64,000 nucleotides of DNA from Nocardiopsis composta (GCF_014200805.1 NZ_JACHDB010000002.1:310001-374000), one strand, 5' to 3'; positions 8,530 to 17,161 are shown, counted from the stretch's first letter. The notes: generated by a model not told the origin, from the letters alone. Numbers and translations: made by a program.

Positions 8530-9696
8530 GTGGACTTCGACCTGACCGAGGACCAGCGCGCCATCGCCGGCGCGGTGCAGGACCTGAGCTCCCGGTTCGA
8601 CGGCGGGTACTGGCGCCGCAAGGACGCCGGGCACGCCTTCCCCTGGGAGTTCTACGACGCCTTCGCCGACGCCGGGTGGCTCGGCATCGCGATCCCCGAG
8701 GAGTACGGGGGCGGCGGCATGGGCGTGCAGGAGGCCGCGATCCTCCTGGAGGAGGTCGCCGCCTCCGGCGCCGGGATGAACGGCTGCTCGCCGATGCACC
8801 TGACCATCTTCGGCATCAACACGATCGTCAAGCACGGCAGCGAGGAGCTGCGCCGGGAGATCCTGCCCGGCGTCGTCGACGGCTCCCTGCACGTGTGCTT
8901 CGGGGTCACCGAGCCCGACGCCGGCACCGACACCACCCGCATCTCCACCACGGCGGTGCGCGACGGCGGCGACTACGTCGTCAACGGGCGCAAGGTCTGG
9001 ATCACCAAGGCCGGCGACTCGCAGAAGATGGTGCTGATCACCCGGACCACCCCGCGCGAGGAGGTGGACAGGCCCACGGACGGCATGACGCTGTTCATCG
9101 CCGACATCGACCGCTCGGCCGTGGACATCCGCCCGATCCCCAAGATGGGGCGGAACGCGGTGGCCTCCAACGAGGTGTTCATCGACGGCCTGCGGGTCCC
9201 CGCCTCGGCCCGGATCGGCGAGGAGGGCGAGGGGTTCCGCTACCTGCTGGACGGGCTCAACCCGGAGCGCATCCTGCTCGCCCACGAGGCGCTGGGGCTG
9301 GGCCGGGCGGCACTGGACGCGGCCACCGCCTACGCCAAGGAGCGGACCGTGTTCGGCCGGCCGATCGGGCGCAACCAGGGGATCTCCTTCCCGCTCGCCG
9401 AGGCCCTCGCCCGGCTGGACGCGGCCCGCCTCATGGCGCGCAACGCCGCCTGGCTCTACGACCGGGGCCGGCCCTGCGGCCGCGAGGCGAACACGGCCAA
9501 GTGGCTCTGCGCCGAGGCGGGCTTCTTCGCCGCCGACCGCGCCGTCCAGACCCACGGCGGCATGGGCTACGCCACCGAGTACGACGTCGAGCGGTACTTC
9601 CGCGAGGCCCGCCTCCTGCGGCTGGCGCCGGTCAGCCAGGAGATGGCGCTCAACTACATCGCGCACAACGTCCTGGGCCTGCCCAAGTCCTACTGA
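8530..9696 (+). CDS. Acyl-CoA dehydrogenase
   Basis: 388 residues starting at a GTG 4 bp after the CoA-transferase stop. Domains in order: helical N-terminus (LTEDQRAIAGAVQDL), beta domain with FAD-contact motifs (CFGVTEPDAGTDTTRI, VNGRKVWITKAGDS), and C-terminal helices (KERTVFGRPIGRNQ, QTHGGMGYATEYDVERYFREARLLR). The usual catalytic Glu in the IYEGT segment is absent (APVSQE instead), while Glu246 in LNPERI is at the helix-G position used by isovaleryl-CoA and long-chain dehydrogenases. That suggests a branched or bulky acyl-CoA substrate. It probably makes the enoyl-CoA hydrated by the MaoC protein at 10672. Confidence 0.9.
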   Translation: MDFDLTEDQRAIAGAVQDLSSRFDGGYWRRKDAGHAFPWEFYDAFADAGWLGIAIPEEYGGGGMGVQEAAILLEEVAASGAGMNGCSPMHLTIFGINTIVKHGSEELRREILPGVVDGSLHVCFGVTEPDAGTDTTRISTTAVRDGGDYVVNGRKVWITKAGDSQKMVLITRTTPREEVDRPTDGMTLFIADIDRSAVDIRPIPKMGRNAVASNEVFIDGLRVPASARIGEEGEGFRYLLDGLNPERILLAHEALGLGRAALDAATAYAKERTVFGRPIGRNQGISFPLAEALARLDAARLMARNAAWLYDRGRPCGREANTAKWLCAEAGFFAADRAVQTHGGMGYATEYDVERYFREARLLRLAPVSQEMALNYIAHNVLGLPKSY

Positions 9697-9720
9697 GCTC
9701 CCCGGGCCCGCCCCCGGAGC

Positions 9721-9755
9721 GGCGGGCCGCGCCCCGCGGCCGGGCGCGGCCCGCC
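9721..9755. terminator. GC-rich hairpin between convergent genes
   Basis: A 13-bp perfect stem (GGCGGGCCGCGCC at 9721-9733 pairing with 9743-9755) with a 9-nt loop lies between the acyl-CoA dehydrogenase and the convergent lyase gene. No T-run follows, as is usual for actinomycete terminators. It could serve both directions. Confidence 0.5.
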
Positions 9756-9838
9756 GGCCCGTGCCCCCCGGCCGGCGGGGCGAGGACCAGAGCGCCGAGC
9801 CGGCCCGTGCGCGCCCGAGAGCGGCGGGCCCTTCGGCG

Positions 9839-10675
9839 TCACTCCCCGGCGCGGCGCAGGATCGCCCGGGCCTGGCCGAGGAGCGGGGCGTCGATCATCC
9901 GGCCCTCGAACCGGAACACCCCCGAGCCGGCCTCCGCCGCGGCCGCGGTGACGCCGCGGGCCCAGCGCAGCTCCTCCTCGGAGGGGCGGAAGGCCGCCCG
10001 GATGGGGCCGGCGTGGCCGGGGTGGATGCACATCTTCGCGGTGAACCCGGACTCGGCCGCCTCGGCGGACTCCGCGGCGAGGCCCTCCAGGTCGGCGATG
10101 TCGAGGAAGACGGTGTCGATCGCGGCGGTGCGGTGCGCGGCCGCGGCCAGCAGCACCGACGACCGGGCGTGCAGCACCACGTCGTGCGGCGCCCCGTCGC
10201 GGGAGCGCCGGCTGCCCGCACCACCGAGGTCGGCCATCAGGTCCTCGGCGCCCCAGGTGAGCGCGGCGCACCCGGGCTCGGCCGCCAGCGCGGGGGCGGC
10301 CAGCACCCCGGCGGCGGTCTCGCACAGCGCGATGACGCGGGCCGGGGCGAGCGCGCGGACCGCGGCCGGGTCCTCCGCCTTGGGCAGCATGACCCAGCGC
10401 ACGCCCAGCCGGGCGGCGGCCGCGGCGTCCTCCTCCCACCACGGGCTCTGCCGCGGGTTGACGCGCAGCACGGTGCGGTCGGGGTCGAGGCCGGGCCAGG
10501 CCTCCTGCACCGCGCGGCGGGCGGCGTCCTTGGCGTCGGGGGCGACGGCGTCCTCCAGGTCGAGGATGACGGCGTCGGCGCGGGCGGCGGCCTTGGCGTA
10601 CCGGTCGGGCCGGTCGGCGGGGCAGAACAGCAGCGCGGGGCCGGGCAGCGCCGGGGCCTCGGGGGCGGGGCTCAC
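9839..10675 (-). CDS. HpcH/HpaI aldolase/citrate lyase family protein (CitE-like acyl-CoA lyase)
   Basis: 278 residues with CitE-family motifs in order: [41 protein letters not shown] and [12 protein letters not shown]. Stand-alone CitE-like proteins cleave 3-hydroxyacyl-CoAs such as citramalyl-CoA or malyl-CoA into acetyl- or propionyl-CoA plus a 2-oxoacid, with Mg2+ bound by the conserved acidic residues. The GTG start overlaps the stop of the MaoC gene by 4 bp (GTGA), so the two are translated together. No other citrate lyase subunits are present, so true citrate lyase is unlikely. In mycobacteria a related hydratase-lyase pair degrades itaconyl-CoA; a similar role is inferred here. Confidence 0.88.
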   Translation of the reverse strand: MSPAPEAPALPGPALLFCPADRPDRYAKAAARADAVILDLEDAVAPDAKDAARRAVQEAWPGLDPDRTVLRVNPRQSPWWEEDAAAAARLGVRWVMLPKAEDPAAVRALAPARVIALCETAAGVLAAPALAAEPGCAALTWGAEDLMADLGGAGSRRSRDGAPHDVVLHARSSVLLAAAAHRTAAIDTVFLDIADLEGLAAESAEAAESGFTAKMCIHPGHAGPIRAAFRPSEEELRWARGVTAAAAEAGSGVFRFEGRMIDAPLLGQARAILRRAGE

Positions 10676-11187
10676 CGCGCCCCCTCGGCGGCGCCGCCGG
10701 GGGCGCAGAGCATCAGGGCGCTGCGCTCGGCGCGGGCGACCAGCTCGCCCCGCTGGTTGTAGGCGCGGTGCTCGAAGCGGACCACGCCGTTCCCGGGGCG
10801 GGACGAGGAGAGCCGCTTGTCGAGCACGCTGCTCTCCGCGTAGAGCGTGTCGCCGTGGAACACCGGCCGGGGGAACTCGACGGCGCCGAACCCCAGGTTG
10901 GCCACGGTGGTGGCCTGGGTGAGCTGCCCGACGCTCAGGCCGACCAGCGTCGACAGGGTGAACAGGCTGTTCACCAGGGGGCGGCCGAACTCGGTGGAGG
11001 CGCTGAAGTGCGCGTCCAAGTGCAGGCCGGCCGGGTTCATGGTGAGGGTGGTGAACAGGGTGTTGTCGGCCTCGGTGACGGTGCGCCCGGGCCGGTGCTC
11101 ATAGACCACGCCGGTCCGGAGCTCCTCGAAGTACAGGCCGCGCTGCGCGATGCGCTCCACCGGGGCCTCCTGGTCGCGGTCTCCCAC
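10672..11187 (-). CDS. MaoC-like hydratase/dehydratase
   Basis: 171 residues. I placed the start at the GTG at 11187 because GAGGAGG lies just upstream and the protein then begins a few residues before the conserved region. The hot-dog fold hydratase motif is visible ([26 protein letters not shown]), with Asp and His as the catalytic pair, and later FGRPLVNS and [11 protein letters not shown]. MaoC proteins add water to an enoyl-CoA; this type resembles mesaconyl- or itaconyl-CoA hydratases. It is coupled to the CitE-like lyase downstream. A diverged copy of the GTTC palindrome lies upstream at 11227-11242, linking it to the TRAP/CoA-transferase regulation. Confidence 0.87.
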   Translation of the reverse strand: MGDRDQEAPVERIAQRGLYFEELRTGVVYEHRPGRTVTEADNTLFTTLTMNPAGLHLDAHFSASTEFGRPLVNSLFTLSTLVGLSVGQLTQATTVANLGFGAVEFPRPVFHGDTLYAESSVLDKRLSSSRPGNGVVRFEHRAYNQRGELVARAERSALMLCAPGGAAEGAR

Positions 11188-11226
11188 CGCCGCCTCCTCG
11201 CGAACGTGCTGCAGAACACCCTCATG

Positions 11227-11242
11227 TTTCCATAGCCGAACA
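11227..11242 (-). promoter_or_regulatory. Candidate operator GTTCGGCTATGGAAAC upstream of MaoC gene
   Basis: On the minus strand this 16-bp imperfect palindrome shares GTTC, the central TAT and the terminal AAC with the sites at 7038 and 7282 (10 of 16 positions). It sits 40 bp upstream of the MaoC start and downstream of the IclR stop, followed by an AT-rich tract. A plausible third member of the regulon, weaker than the other two. Confidence 0.4.
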
Positions 11243-11282
11243 AAAATTCCCATATACGCACGGAGAGTGGTTCGTGCGGGGC

Positions 11283-12020
11283 TCAGGCCAGGCGGTGGGC
11301 GATGTCCTTGGCCGCGGTCAGCACCTCCTCGCCGACCAGTCCGAGCTGGTCGGCCATCCGGTTGAGCGGCCCGGCGCAGGCCACCGCGGCCACCGGCCGC
11401 TCGCCGAGCTGGACGATGGCGGCCGCCGCGGCGACGTCCGGCAGGGTCTCGCCCCGGTTGTAGGCCACCCCGGTCCGGCGGATCTCGGCGAGCTCGTCCT
11501 CGATCGCGGTGCGCTCCTCCCCGGAGGCGAGGCCGGCGAGGTAGCCGCCGCGCAGGCTGGGCGGCATGAACGCCAGCAGGCACTTGCCGCCGCTGGTCGG
11601 GTAGAGCGGCCGGCGCCGGCGCAGCGGCGCCGAGTAGCGGATCAGCCGGTTGGACTCCACGCTGTCCAGGTAGACCGTCGAGTAGCCGACCCGGACGGCG
11701 AGGGTGACCGTCTCGTCGAACCGGTCCCGCAGCCGCTCCAGGACCGGGCGCGCCGCGGCGGTCAGCGCCGAGCGGTTCGGCGACAGCAGCATGGCCACGG
11801 CCGGCCCGAGGCGGTAGACCCCGTCCCGCTCCTCCAGGTAGCCGACCGCGGCGAGGCCCTGCACGAGCCCGTACACCGACGACTTCGGGGCGTCCAGCAC
11901 GCCGACCAGGTCGCGCAGGCGGGCGCCGCCCTCCGAGGCGGCCACCGTCTCCAGGATCGTGGTGACCCGGGTGACGGTCCGGTGCTCCTTGGTCGAGGCC
12001 GACTCCGGTTCCCTGTGCAC
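11283..12020 (-). CDS. IclR family transcriptional regulator
   Basis: 245 residues from a GTG preceded by GAGAGG. The N-terminal winged helix ([55 protein letters not shown]) and C-terminal effector domain ([52 protein letters not shown]) are standard for IclR proteins, which sense small organic acids. It stands in the same orientation just upstream of the MaoC-lyase pair and is the only regulator inside the 2.8-12 kb acid-degradation region, so it is the best candidate to bind the GTTC-N8-GAAC palindromes. Confidence 0.9.
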   Translation of the reverse strand: MHREPESASTKEHRTVTRVTTILETVAASEGGARLRDLVGVLDAPKSSVYGLVQGLAAVGYLEERDGVYRLGPAVAMLLSPNRSALTAAARPVLERLRDRFDETVTLAVRVGYSTVYLDSVESNRLIRYSAPLRRRRPLYPTSGGKCLLAFMPPSLRGGYLAGLASGEERTAIEDELAEIRRTGVAYNRGETLPDVAAAAAIVQLGERPVAAVACAGPLNRMADQLGLVGEEVLTAAKDIAHRLA

Positions 12021-12243
12021 GTGCGCACCTCTCGTCGTCGTGGGCGGTTCCCCGGCCGGCGGGTGGACCCATTATGCCCGCAGCGGCGGGCCCTCCCGGG
12101 AGAACGGGCCGGCCCCCGCCGCTCGGCCGCCCCGCTCCCCGCACCGCACCGGGGCCGCCGGCCGCGCCCCCGGGCCCCGCCGCCGGAACCGGGGCCCGGC
12201 GGCGGAGGCGGGCCCGCGGCCGGGGCAGGCCGGATCCGGCCGC

Positions 12244-13320
12244 TCAGCGGCGCAGTGTGAGGCGGAAGACGCAGCAGTCGCCGGCGGGGCCGGGCGACTC
12301 CAGGGTCAGCCGGCCGCCGTGCGCGGCGGCGATCTGCCCGGCGATCGGCAGGCCGAGGCCGGTGCCGCCGGCGTCGCCCCGGCCGCGCCAGAAGCGTTCG
12401 AAGATGTGCTCCTGCTCGTGCTCGGGGACGCCGGGGCCGTGATCGGTCACCGACACCCGCGCCTCGGCCTCGGTGACCTCGACGTCGACCTGCACCGCGG
12501 AGCCGGCGGGCGCGTGCTTGACCGCGTTGTCCACCAGGTTGGCGACCGCCCGCCGAACGGTGGGGCCGTCCACGGTGCAGACCGCGTCGGCCGGCCCCGA
12601 CGCCCGGACCCGCACCCGCCGGGCGGCCGCCGGCACGGCGGCGTCCTCGGCGACGCCGCGCACCAGGGCCGTCAGGTCCACGGGCGCCCGGTCCAGCGCA
12701 CGGGCCCGCCCGCGCGCCTCGACCAGCAGGCCGTCGATGGTCGCCCGGAGCCGCTCGGCGGCCCTTCTGGAGCGCTCGACCCCCTGCCGGTACACCTCGA
12801 TGTCCGGGTCGGGGTGCGCGAGGAGCACCTCGGCGTTGGCCGTCAGGACCGACAGCGGGACGCGGAGCTCGTGGCTGGTCTCCTCGATCAGGCCGCGCTG
12901 CGTCTCGGCGGCGGCCTGTAACCGGTCGAGCATCGCGTCGAAGCTCGCGGCGAGCGCCACCACCTCGGTGGGACCGCTCTCGAGCCCGATCCGCCGTCCG
13001 AGGTCGGTCTCCTCGATCTCCTCGGCCACGGACCGGATCCGCTCGATGGGGCGGACCGCGCGGCCCGCCCACCACCAGGCCACACCGGCCGCGGCCGGGC
13101 CGAGGGCCACGGCGGTCCAGGTCACCCAGGGGGATCGCCCGCCGGTCGTGCTCTGGGTCCGCACCCCGTTCTCCACCTGGACGGTCACCTCGGTGTCGGT
13201 CACCAGGATGACGCCGAACAGCAGCAGCACGGGGACGTAGACGGCCAGGAAGCCGAGCGCGGCCAGCCGCGCCCGGAGCGAGCGCCACACCGGGGGACCG
13301 GTGCGGAGCCGGGCCGTCAC
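12244..13320 (-). CDS. Two-component sensor histidine kinase
   Basis: 358 residues with two N-terminal membrane segments (LAALGFLAVYVPVLLLFGVI; WTAVALGPAAAGVAWWWAG) bracketing a short ~40-residue outside loop, a HAMP-like linker (RAVRPIERIRSVAEEIEETDLGRRI), the phosphoacceptor H box (EETSHELRVPLSVLTANAEVLL) and the ATP-binding N and G boxes (LVDNAVKHAP, VTDHGPGVPEHEQEHIFERFWRG). The small outside loop suggests it senses an envelope or membrane condition. Its start overlaps the response regulator stop by 4 bp, and the serine hydrolase lipoprotein lies upstream in the same unit. Confidence 0.92.
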   Translation of the reverse strand: MTARLRTGPPVWRSLRARLAALGFLAVYVPVLLLFGVILVTDTEVTVQVENGVRTQSTTGGRSPWVTWTAVALGPAAAGVAWWWAGRAVRPIERIRSVAEEIEETDLGRRIGLESGPTEVVALAASFDAMLDRLQAAAETQRGLIEETSHELRVPLSVLTANAEVLLAHPDPDIEVYRQGVERSRRAAERLRATIDGLLVEARGRARALDRAPVDLTALVRGVAEDAAVPAAARRVRVRASGPADAVCTVDGPTVRRAVANLVDNAVKHAPAGSAVQVDVEVTEAEARVSVTDHGPGVPEHEQEHIFERFWRGRGDAGGTGLGLPIAGQIAAAHGGRLTLESPGPAGDCCVFRLTLRR

Positions 13321-13985
13321 GGCGCCTCCAACCGGTAGCCGGCGCCGGTGACGGTGGTGATCACCGGAGGGTCGCCGAGCTTCCTCCGCAGCCGGCTCAG
13401 GATCACCCGGACCGAGGCGGTGAACGGGTCGGCGTTGGCGTCCCAGACGTGCTCCAGCAGGTCCTCGGCGGAGAGCAGCTCGCCCGGGTGGTGCATGAAG
13501 TAGCGCAGCAGCGAGAACTCGCGGGCGGTCAGGGCGAGATCGGCCCCGGAGCGCCGGGCGGTGTGCGCGGCCAGGTCCAGCTCCAGGTCGCCGACGCGCA
13601 GCGTGCGTCCGTGCTCCCCGCCCCGCCGGCCCAGCGCCCGGAGCCGGGCGACGAGCTCGGCGAAGTGGAACGGTTTGACCAGGTAGTCGTCGGCCCCGGC
13701 GTCGAGCCCGGCCACCCGGTCGTCCACGGCGTCCCGCGCGGTGAGGACCAGCGAGCGCCGGGGACGGCGGAGCTCCGGGTCCGCGGCGGCCCGGCGGAGG
13801 AGGTCGAGGCCGTCGCCGTCGGGCAGGCCGAGGTCGAAGCAGGCGACGTCGTAGCGGACGGTGCGGAGCAGCTCCTCGGCGCCGGAGCAGGTGTCCGCCA
13901 CGTCGACGGCGTAGGACTCGTTGCGCAGGCCGAGCGCCACGACCTCCGCGAGATCGGCGTCGTCCTCCAGCAGCAGGATGCGCAT
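13317..13985 (-). CDS. OmpR-family response regulator
   Basis: 222 residues: receiver domain with the acidic pair EDDAD, phosphoacceptor Asp in CFDLGLPDGDG, switch Thr (VLTARD) and Lys (LVKPF), then a C-terminal winged-helix DNA-binding domain (LTAREFSLLRYFMHHPGELLSAEDLLEHVWD, VRVILSRLRRKLGDP, TVTGAGYRLEAP). It partners the histidine kinase whose gene overlaps its 3' end. Gene order suggests the pair is expressed with the serine hydrolase 25 bp upstream. Confidence 0.93.
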   Translation of the reverse strand: MRILLLEDDADLAEVVALGLRNESYAVDVADTCSGAEELLRTVRYDVACFDLGLPDGDGLDLLRRAAADPELRRPRRSLVLTARDAVDDRVAGLDAGADDYLVKPFHFAELVARLRALGRRGGEHGRTLRVGDLELDLAAHTARRSGADLALTAREFSLLRYFMHHPGELLSAEDLLEHVWDANADPFTASVRVILSRLRRKLGDPPVITTVTGAGYRLEAP

Positions 13986-14010
13986 GGCGTCAGTCTCGCA
14001 GCGCGGGCGG

Positions 14011-15696
14011 TCAGTCCGCCGGTCCGGCGGTCGCCGAACCGGACGGTCCGGAGACGGTCATCCGGCCGTCCTCGAACGCCACCGACACCCGGGGCCCGGT
14101 GCCGGTCGGGTCGTCCGGCCGGTACCGCCCCTCCCCGGACGGGACCAGGCGCAGGGACGGGGGGTCGACCGGGCCCTCGGCGGCCGCGATGCCGCCCTGC
14201 CGGTCCAGCGCATACCACATCCCGACCTCTCCCTCCCCGGTGCCGAGCACGACGTAGGTGCGCAGCTCGCCGTCCTGGACCAGGGTGCCGTCGATCTCGA
14301 CCTCTGCGATCTCGCCGAAGTCGGACTCCAGAGCCGCACGCTCCTCCCGCCCCTCCCGGGACGCCCCGTCCAGCAGCGCCCGGACCCGCTTCTCGTGCGC
14401 CGCCGCGTCGCCGGCGTCGAACTCCGCGGGCAGCGGGAACAGCGCGGCGACGGCGTCGGGCCCGCTCGCCGCGACGGTGAGCCCGCCCCCGTCCGCACGC
14501 ACCTCGAACGCGCCGTCCCCGCCGAGGGCATAGCTCCCCTCGGCGGCCGCGAGCTCGGCCGGGTCGGCATCGGCCGGACGCTCCGGCACCGGCGGCGCCT
14601 CCCCGGCGAGCAGCGCCGGCCCGACCGCCTCCAGCAGCTCCTCGGCGGTCACCTCCGGGCCGTTCGACGCCACCGCGACGGCCCGCTCGGTCTCCGGGAG
14701 CCACACCGCGACCGCGTCCTGCCCGGTGCCACCGCCGCCGCCCGCGGACATCAGCACCGGAGCCCCGTACACGGTCTCGTCGAGGGCCGCCCAGCCCGGC
14801 ACCTCGGCGGTGCCGTCCCCGTGCTCGAAGCGCGGGGCGCCGCTCCCCTCCACCGGCCCGGGCACGGCCGCGGCCCCGGTGAACAGCGCGTGCGTCCAGG
14901 CGGCCAGCTGCTCCATGGTCATGGCCAGGTCGCCGCCGCTGAGCGCCCAGTGCGGCCCGGCGAAGTCGCCGGCCGCCCCGGTCCCGCCGCCGTCGAGGCG
15001 GCCCACGGCGCGCGGCCCGGGCGCGGCCGGCTCGCCGTCCCAGAACCCTCCGGCGCTTCCTCCGCCGGGCAGCGGCAGGACCTCGGCGGCCATGTGCTCC
15101 CGGTAGCCGGCTTCGGCGACCTCGTCGATGATCAGCGCCAGCAGCGTGTACCCGCCGTTGGAGTAGAGGAAGTCGGTTCCCGGCTCGAACGCCCGCTCCA
15201 GCCGGCCGATCGCGGCGATCGCCTGCTCCCGGTCGAGCGGCTCGCGGTCCTCGCCGTGCGAACCGGTGAGGCCGCCGGTGTGCAGCAGCAGCTGCTCGAC
15301 GGTGGCCTCGGCGGCCGGGCCGTCCAACTCGGGAAGGATCCCGCCGGCGGGGTCGTCCAGCGAGAGCGCCCCCTCCTCGGCGAGGCCGAGGACCGCGGCC
15401 GCGGTGAACGACTTGCTCACCGAGCCGATCGCGAAGACCGTGTCGGGGGTGTTCTGCCTGCCGCTCTCCGGGTCCGCGGTGCCGTAGGCGGCGAGGCAGT
15501 CGAACCGGCCCCCGGTCGACAGCGCGACCGAACCGCTGAACCCGGCGTCGGCCCAGGCGCCGAAGGCCTCCCCGAACTCCGCCTCGCACGGCGGCGCGCC
15601 GGGGGCCGCGGCATCGGCCGGCCCGCCCTCCGGGACGCACCCGGCCAACGCGGCCGGCGCGGCGAGGACTCCGAGGACTGCGAGGATTCTTTTCAC
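14011..15696 (-). CDS. Serine hydrolase lipoprotein (class C beta-lactamase-like)
   Basis: 561 residues from a GTG that puts a lipoprotein signal at the N-terminus (VKRILAVLGVLAAPAALAGC, lipobox LAGC). The beta-lactamase/DD-peptidase fold motifs are present: SxxK in GSVSKSFTAAAV, the LLLHTGGL segment, YxN in YSNGGYTLLAL, and a Gly-rich stretch (MSAGGGGGTG) in place of the KTG triad. A C-terminal beta-rich domain of about 200 residues follows. Such proteins usually act as esterases or D-amino-acid peptidases at the cell surface rather than as antibiotic-resistance enzymes. No strong ribosome-binding site precedes the GTG, and an in-frame TTG lies 27 bp further upstream. It heads the two-component operon. 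Confidence 0.82.
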   Translation of the reverse strand: MKRILAVLGVLAAPAALAGCVPEGGPADAAAPGAPPCEAEFGEAFGAWADAGFSGSVALSTGGRFDCLAAYGTADPESGRQNTPDTVFAIGSVSKSFTAAAVLGLAEEGALSLDDPAGGILPELDGPAAEATVEQLLLHTGGLTGSHGEDREPLDREQAIAAIGRLERAFEPGTDFLYSNGGYTLLALIIDEVAEAGYREHMAAEVLPLPGGGSAGGFWDGEPAAPGPRAVGRLDGGGTGAAGDFAGPHWALSGGDLAMTMEQLAAWTHALFTGAAAVPGPVEGSGAPRFEHGDGTAEVPGWAALDETVYGAPVLMSAGGGGGTGQDAVAVWLPETERAVAVASNGPEVTAEELLEAVGPALLAGEAPPVPERPADADPAELAAAEGSYALGGDGAFEVRADGGGLTVAASGPDAVAALFPLPAEFDAGDAAAHEKRVRALLDGASREGREERAALESDFGEIAEVEIDGTLVQDGELRTYVVLGTGEGEVGMWYALDRQGGIAAAEGPVDPPSLRLVPSGEGRYRPDDPTGTGPRVSVAFEDGRMTVSGPSGSATAGPAD

Positions 15697-15787
15697 GCGG
15701 CGAGCGTAGGCACCCGGCTGCAAACGAGATGTGAACGGGCGGTCCGCCCGGGGAGCGGCGAACCGGCGGGACGTCCCGGCGCCCGGG

Positions 15788-16588
15788 TCAGCCGATCCGG
15801 CCCACCCCGCCGAACAGGTAGACCTCGGCCGGGAGGCCCGGGCCGTCCTGCTCGGGGCGCCAGCGGGAGCAGGAGACCACGCCCGGCTCCAGCAGCTCGG
15901 TCCCGTCGAAGTAGCGCTCGATCTCGGTGCGGGTCCGCGCCGTGATGGGGGTGCCGCCGCGCTCGTTCATCTCGCGCATCGCTTCGAGCATCGGCTCGCC
16001 GTGGATCTCGGCGGTGGAGTGGGTCAGCACCAGGAAGCTGCCCTTCGGCAGGGCTCCGACGAGCCGGTCGACGACCGCGTAGGACTCCTCGGAGTCCATG
16101 ATGTGGTTGACCACGCCGAGCAGCATCAGCCCGACGGGCCGGTCGAAGTCCAGCGTCTCCGCGCTCCGGGCCAGGATCGCCTCGGGGTCGCGCAGGTCGG
16201 CTTCGACGTAGTCGGTCTCGCCTTCGGGGGTGCTGGTCAGCAGCGCGCGGGCGTGCACCATGACGAGCGGGTCGTTGTCCACGTAGACGATGCGCGACTC
16301 GGGCGCCAGCCGCTGGGCCACCTCGTGCGTGTTGTCCATGGTCGGCAGGCCGGTGCCGATGTCCAGGAACTGCCGGATCCCGCCCTCCTCCACCAGGTGG
16401 CGGATGGCCCGGACGAGGAAGGCCCGCTCGGCGCGGGCCCCGTCCGGGATGTCCGGGATCCGGGCCAGCACCTCGTCGCCGGCCGCGCGGTCGGCCGGGT
16501 AGTTGTCCTTGCCACCCAGCCAGTAGTTCCACACCCGGGCCGAGTGCGGCACCGTCGGGTCGATCGCGTGCGGAGAGGGCTGGTTCAC
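15788..16588 (-). CDS. SAM-dependent methyltransferase, DUF574 type
   Basis: 266 residues from a GTG with GGAG upstream. It opens with the family hallmark HSARVWNYWLGGKDNYPADRAAGDEVL, then the SAM-binding Rossmann motifs FLDIGTGLPTMDNTHEVAQ, RIVYVDNDPLVMVHARALL and YVEADLRDPEAIL. This family is greatly expanded in actinomycetes and its substrates are mostly unknown. It stands alone, leftward, between the serine hydrolase operon and the tRNA cluster; I see no link to either neighbour. Confidence 0.88.
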   Translation of the reverse strand: MNQPSPHAIDPTVPHSARVWNYWLGGKDNYPADRAAGDEVLARIPDIPDGARAERAFLVRAIRHLVEEGGIRQFLDIGTGLPTMDNTHEVAQRLAPESRIVYVDNDPLVMVHARALLTSTPEGETDYVEADLRDPEAILARSAETLDFDRPVGLMLLGVVNHIMDSEESYAVVDRLVGALPKGSFLVLTHSTAEIHGEPMLEAMREMNERGGTPITARTRTEIERYFDGTELLEPGVVSCSRWRPEQDGPGLPAEVYLFGGVGRIG

Positions 16589-16738
16589 GGGAACTCCAGG
16601 GGGCCGAGGAGCGGGCGGTGTGTTCCGACGATTCCGCGCCGACCCGGCGGAGGTCAACCTCCTCGACCGCCCGGTGCAGACCGGACCCGAGCACGACCGA
16701 AGGCCAGAGGAGGAACCCTCTGGCCTTGTCGGCGATGG

Positions 16739-16812
16739 TGGGCGATACAGGATTCGAACCTGTGACCTCTACCGTGTCAAGGTAGCGCTCTAACCAACTG
16801 AGCTAACCGCCC
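16739..16812 (-). tRNA. tRNA-Val (anticodon GAC)
   Basis: 74 nt, read on the minus strand. The acceptor stem GGGCGGT pairs with ATCGCCC with one G-U; the anticodon stem CTACC/GGTAG holds loop TTGACAC, giving GAC; the T arm contains GGTTCGAAT. The discriminator base is A. CCA is not encoded. It is third in the Gly-Cys-Val cluster. Confidence 0.97.
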
Positions 16813-16828
16813 GTGCTTCCCTCATGAG

Positions 16829-16899
16829 AGGTGGAGACGGGATTTGAACCCGTGTTGACGGCTTTGCAGGCCGCTGCCTCGCCTCTCGGCCACTCCACC
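16829..16899 (-). tRNA. tRNA-Cys (anticodon GCA)
   Basis: 71 nt on the minus strand. The acceptor stem GGTGGAG pairs perfectly with CTCCACC; the anticodon loop CTGCAAA gives GCA; the T arm contains GGTTCAAAT; the discriminator is U, as expected for cysteine tRNA. Middle member of the cluster. Confidence 0.97.
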
Positions 16900-16940
16900 G
16901 GATTCAGGCCCCGGGGCGCTCGGGGCGCCCCGGTTCTCCG

Positions 16941-17013
16941 AGCGGACGACGGGATTCGAACCCGCGACCCTCACCTTGGCAAGGTGATGCTCTACCAGCT
17001 GAGCCACGTCCGC
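16941..17013 (-). tRNA. tRNA-Gly (anticodon GCC)
   Basis: 73 nt on the minus strand. Acceptor stem GCGGACG pairs with CGTCCGC; the anticodon stem TCACC/GGTGA holds loop TTGCCAA, giving GCC; the T arm contains GGTTCGAAT; discriminator U. It is first in the transcription order Gly-Cys-Val. Confidence 0.97.
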
Positions 17014-17075
17014 GTGCTGCTCCGGCCCCGTTCCCTCCGGCTTCCCGGTGGGCCCTGCGCCGTGCCGCGGTTAGA

Positions 17076-17103
17076 ACTTTAGCGGAATCTCCGCAGGTGG
17101 CAA
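17076..17103 (-). promoter_or_regulatory. Promoter of the tRNA cluster
   Basis: On the minus strand TTGCCA (17103-17098) and TAAAGT (17081-17076) are spaced by 16 bp, a good vegetative sigma factor promoter, about 57 nt before the first base of tRNA-Gly. No other promoter-like pair lies between the tRNAs, so all three are probably one transcript. Confidence 0.6.
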
Positions 17104-17151
17104 ATCGACCGGGAGGTGGCGGACCGGAGGCCCTTCCGTCCGCATAGTATT

Positions 17152-17161
17152 CTGTATACAG
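17152..17161. promoter_or_regulatory. Candidate GntR operator CTGTATACAG
   Basis: A perfect 10-bp palindrome extended to TTCTGTATACAGTGAA, 125 bp upstream of the MoeA-like gene, overlapping promoter-like AT-rich sequence (TAGTAT at 17145-17150). NTGTATACAN cores are common operators of FCD-type GntR proteins, one of which (18634-19350) is encoded downstream in the same direction, so autoregulation of the unit is likely. Confidence 0.5.

Noticed and set aside
9839-10675. True citrate lyase beta subunit
   Set aside because: No alpha or gamma subunits or ligase nearby; stand-alone CitE-like proteins act on other acyl-CoAs.
14011-15696. Antibiotic-resistance beta-lactamase
   Set aside because: Large lipoprotein with an extra C-terminal domain and no KTG triad, next to a two-component system; serine hydrolase is the safer call.
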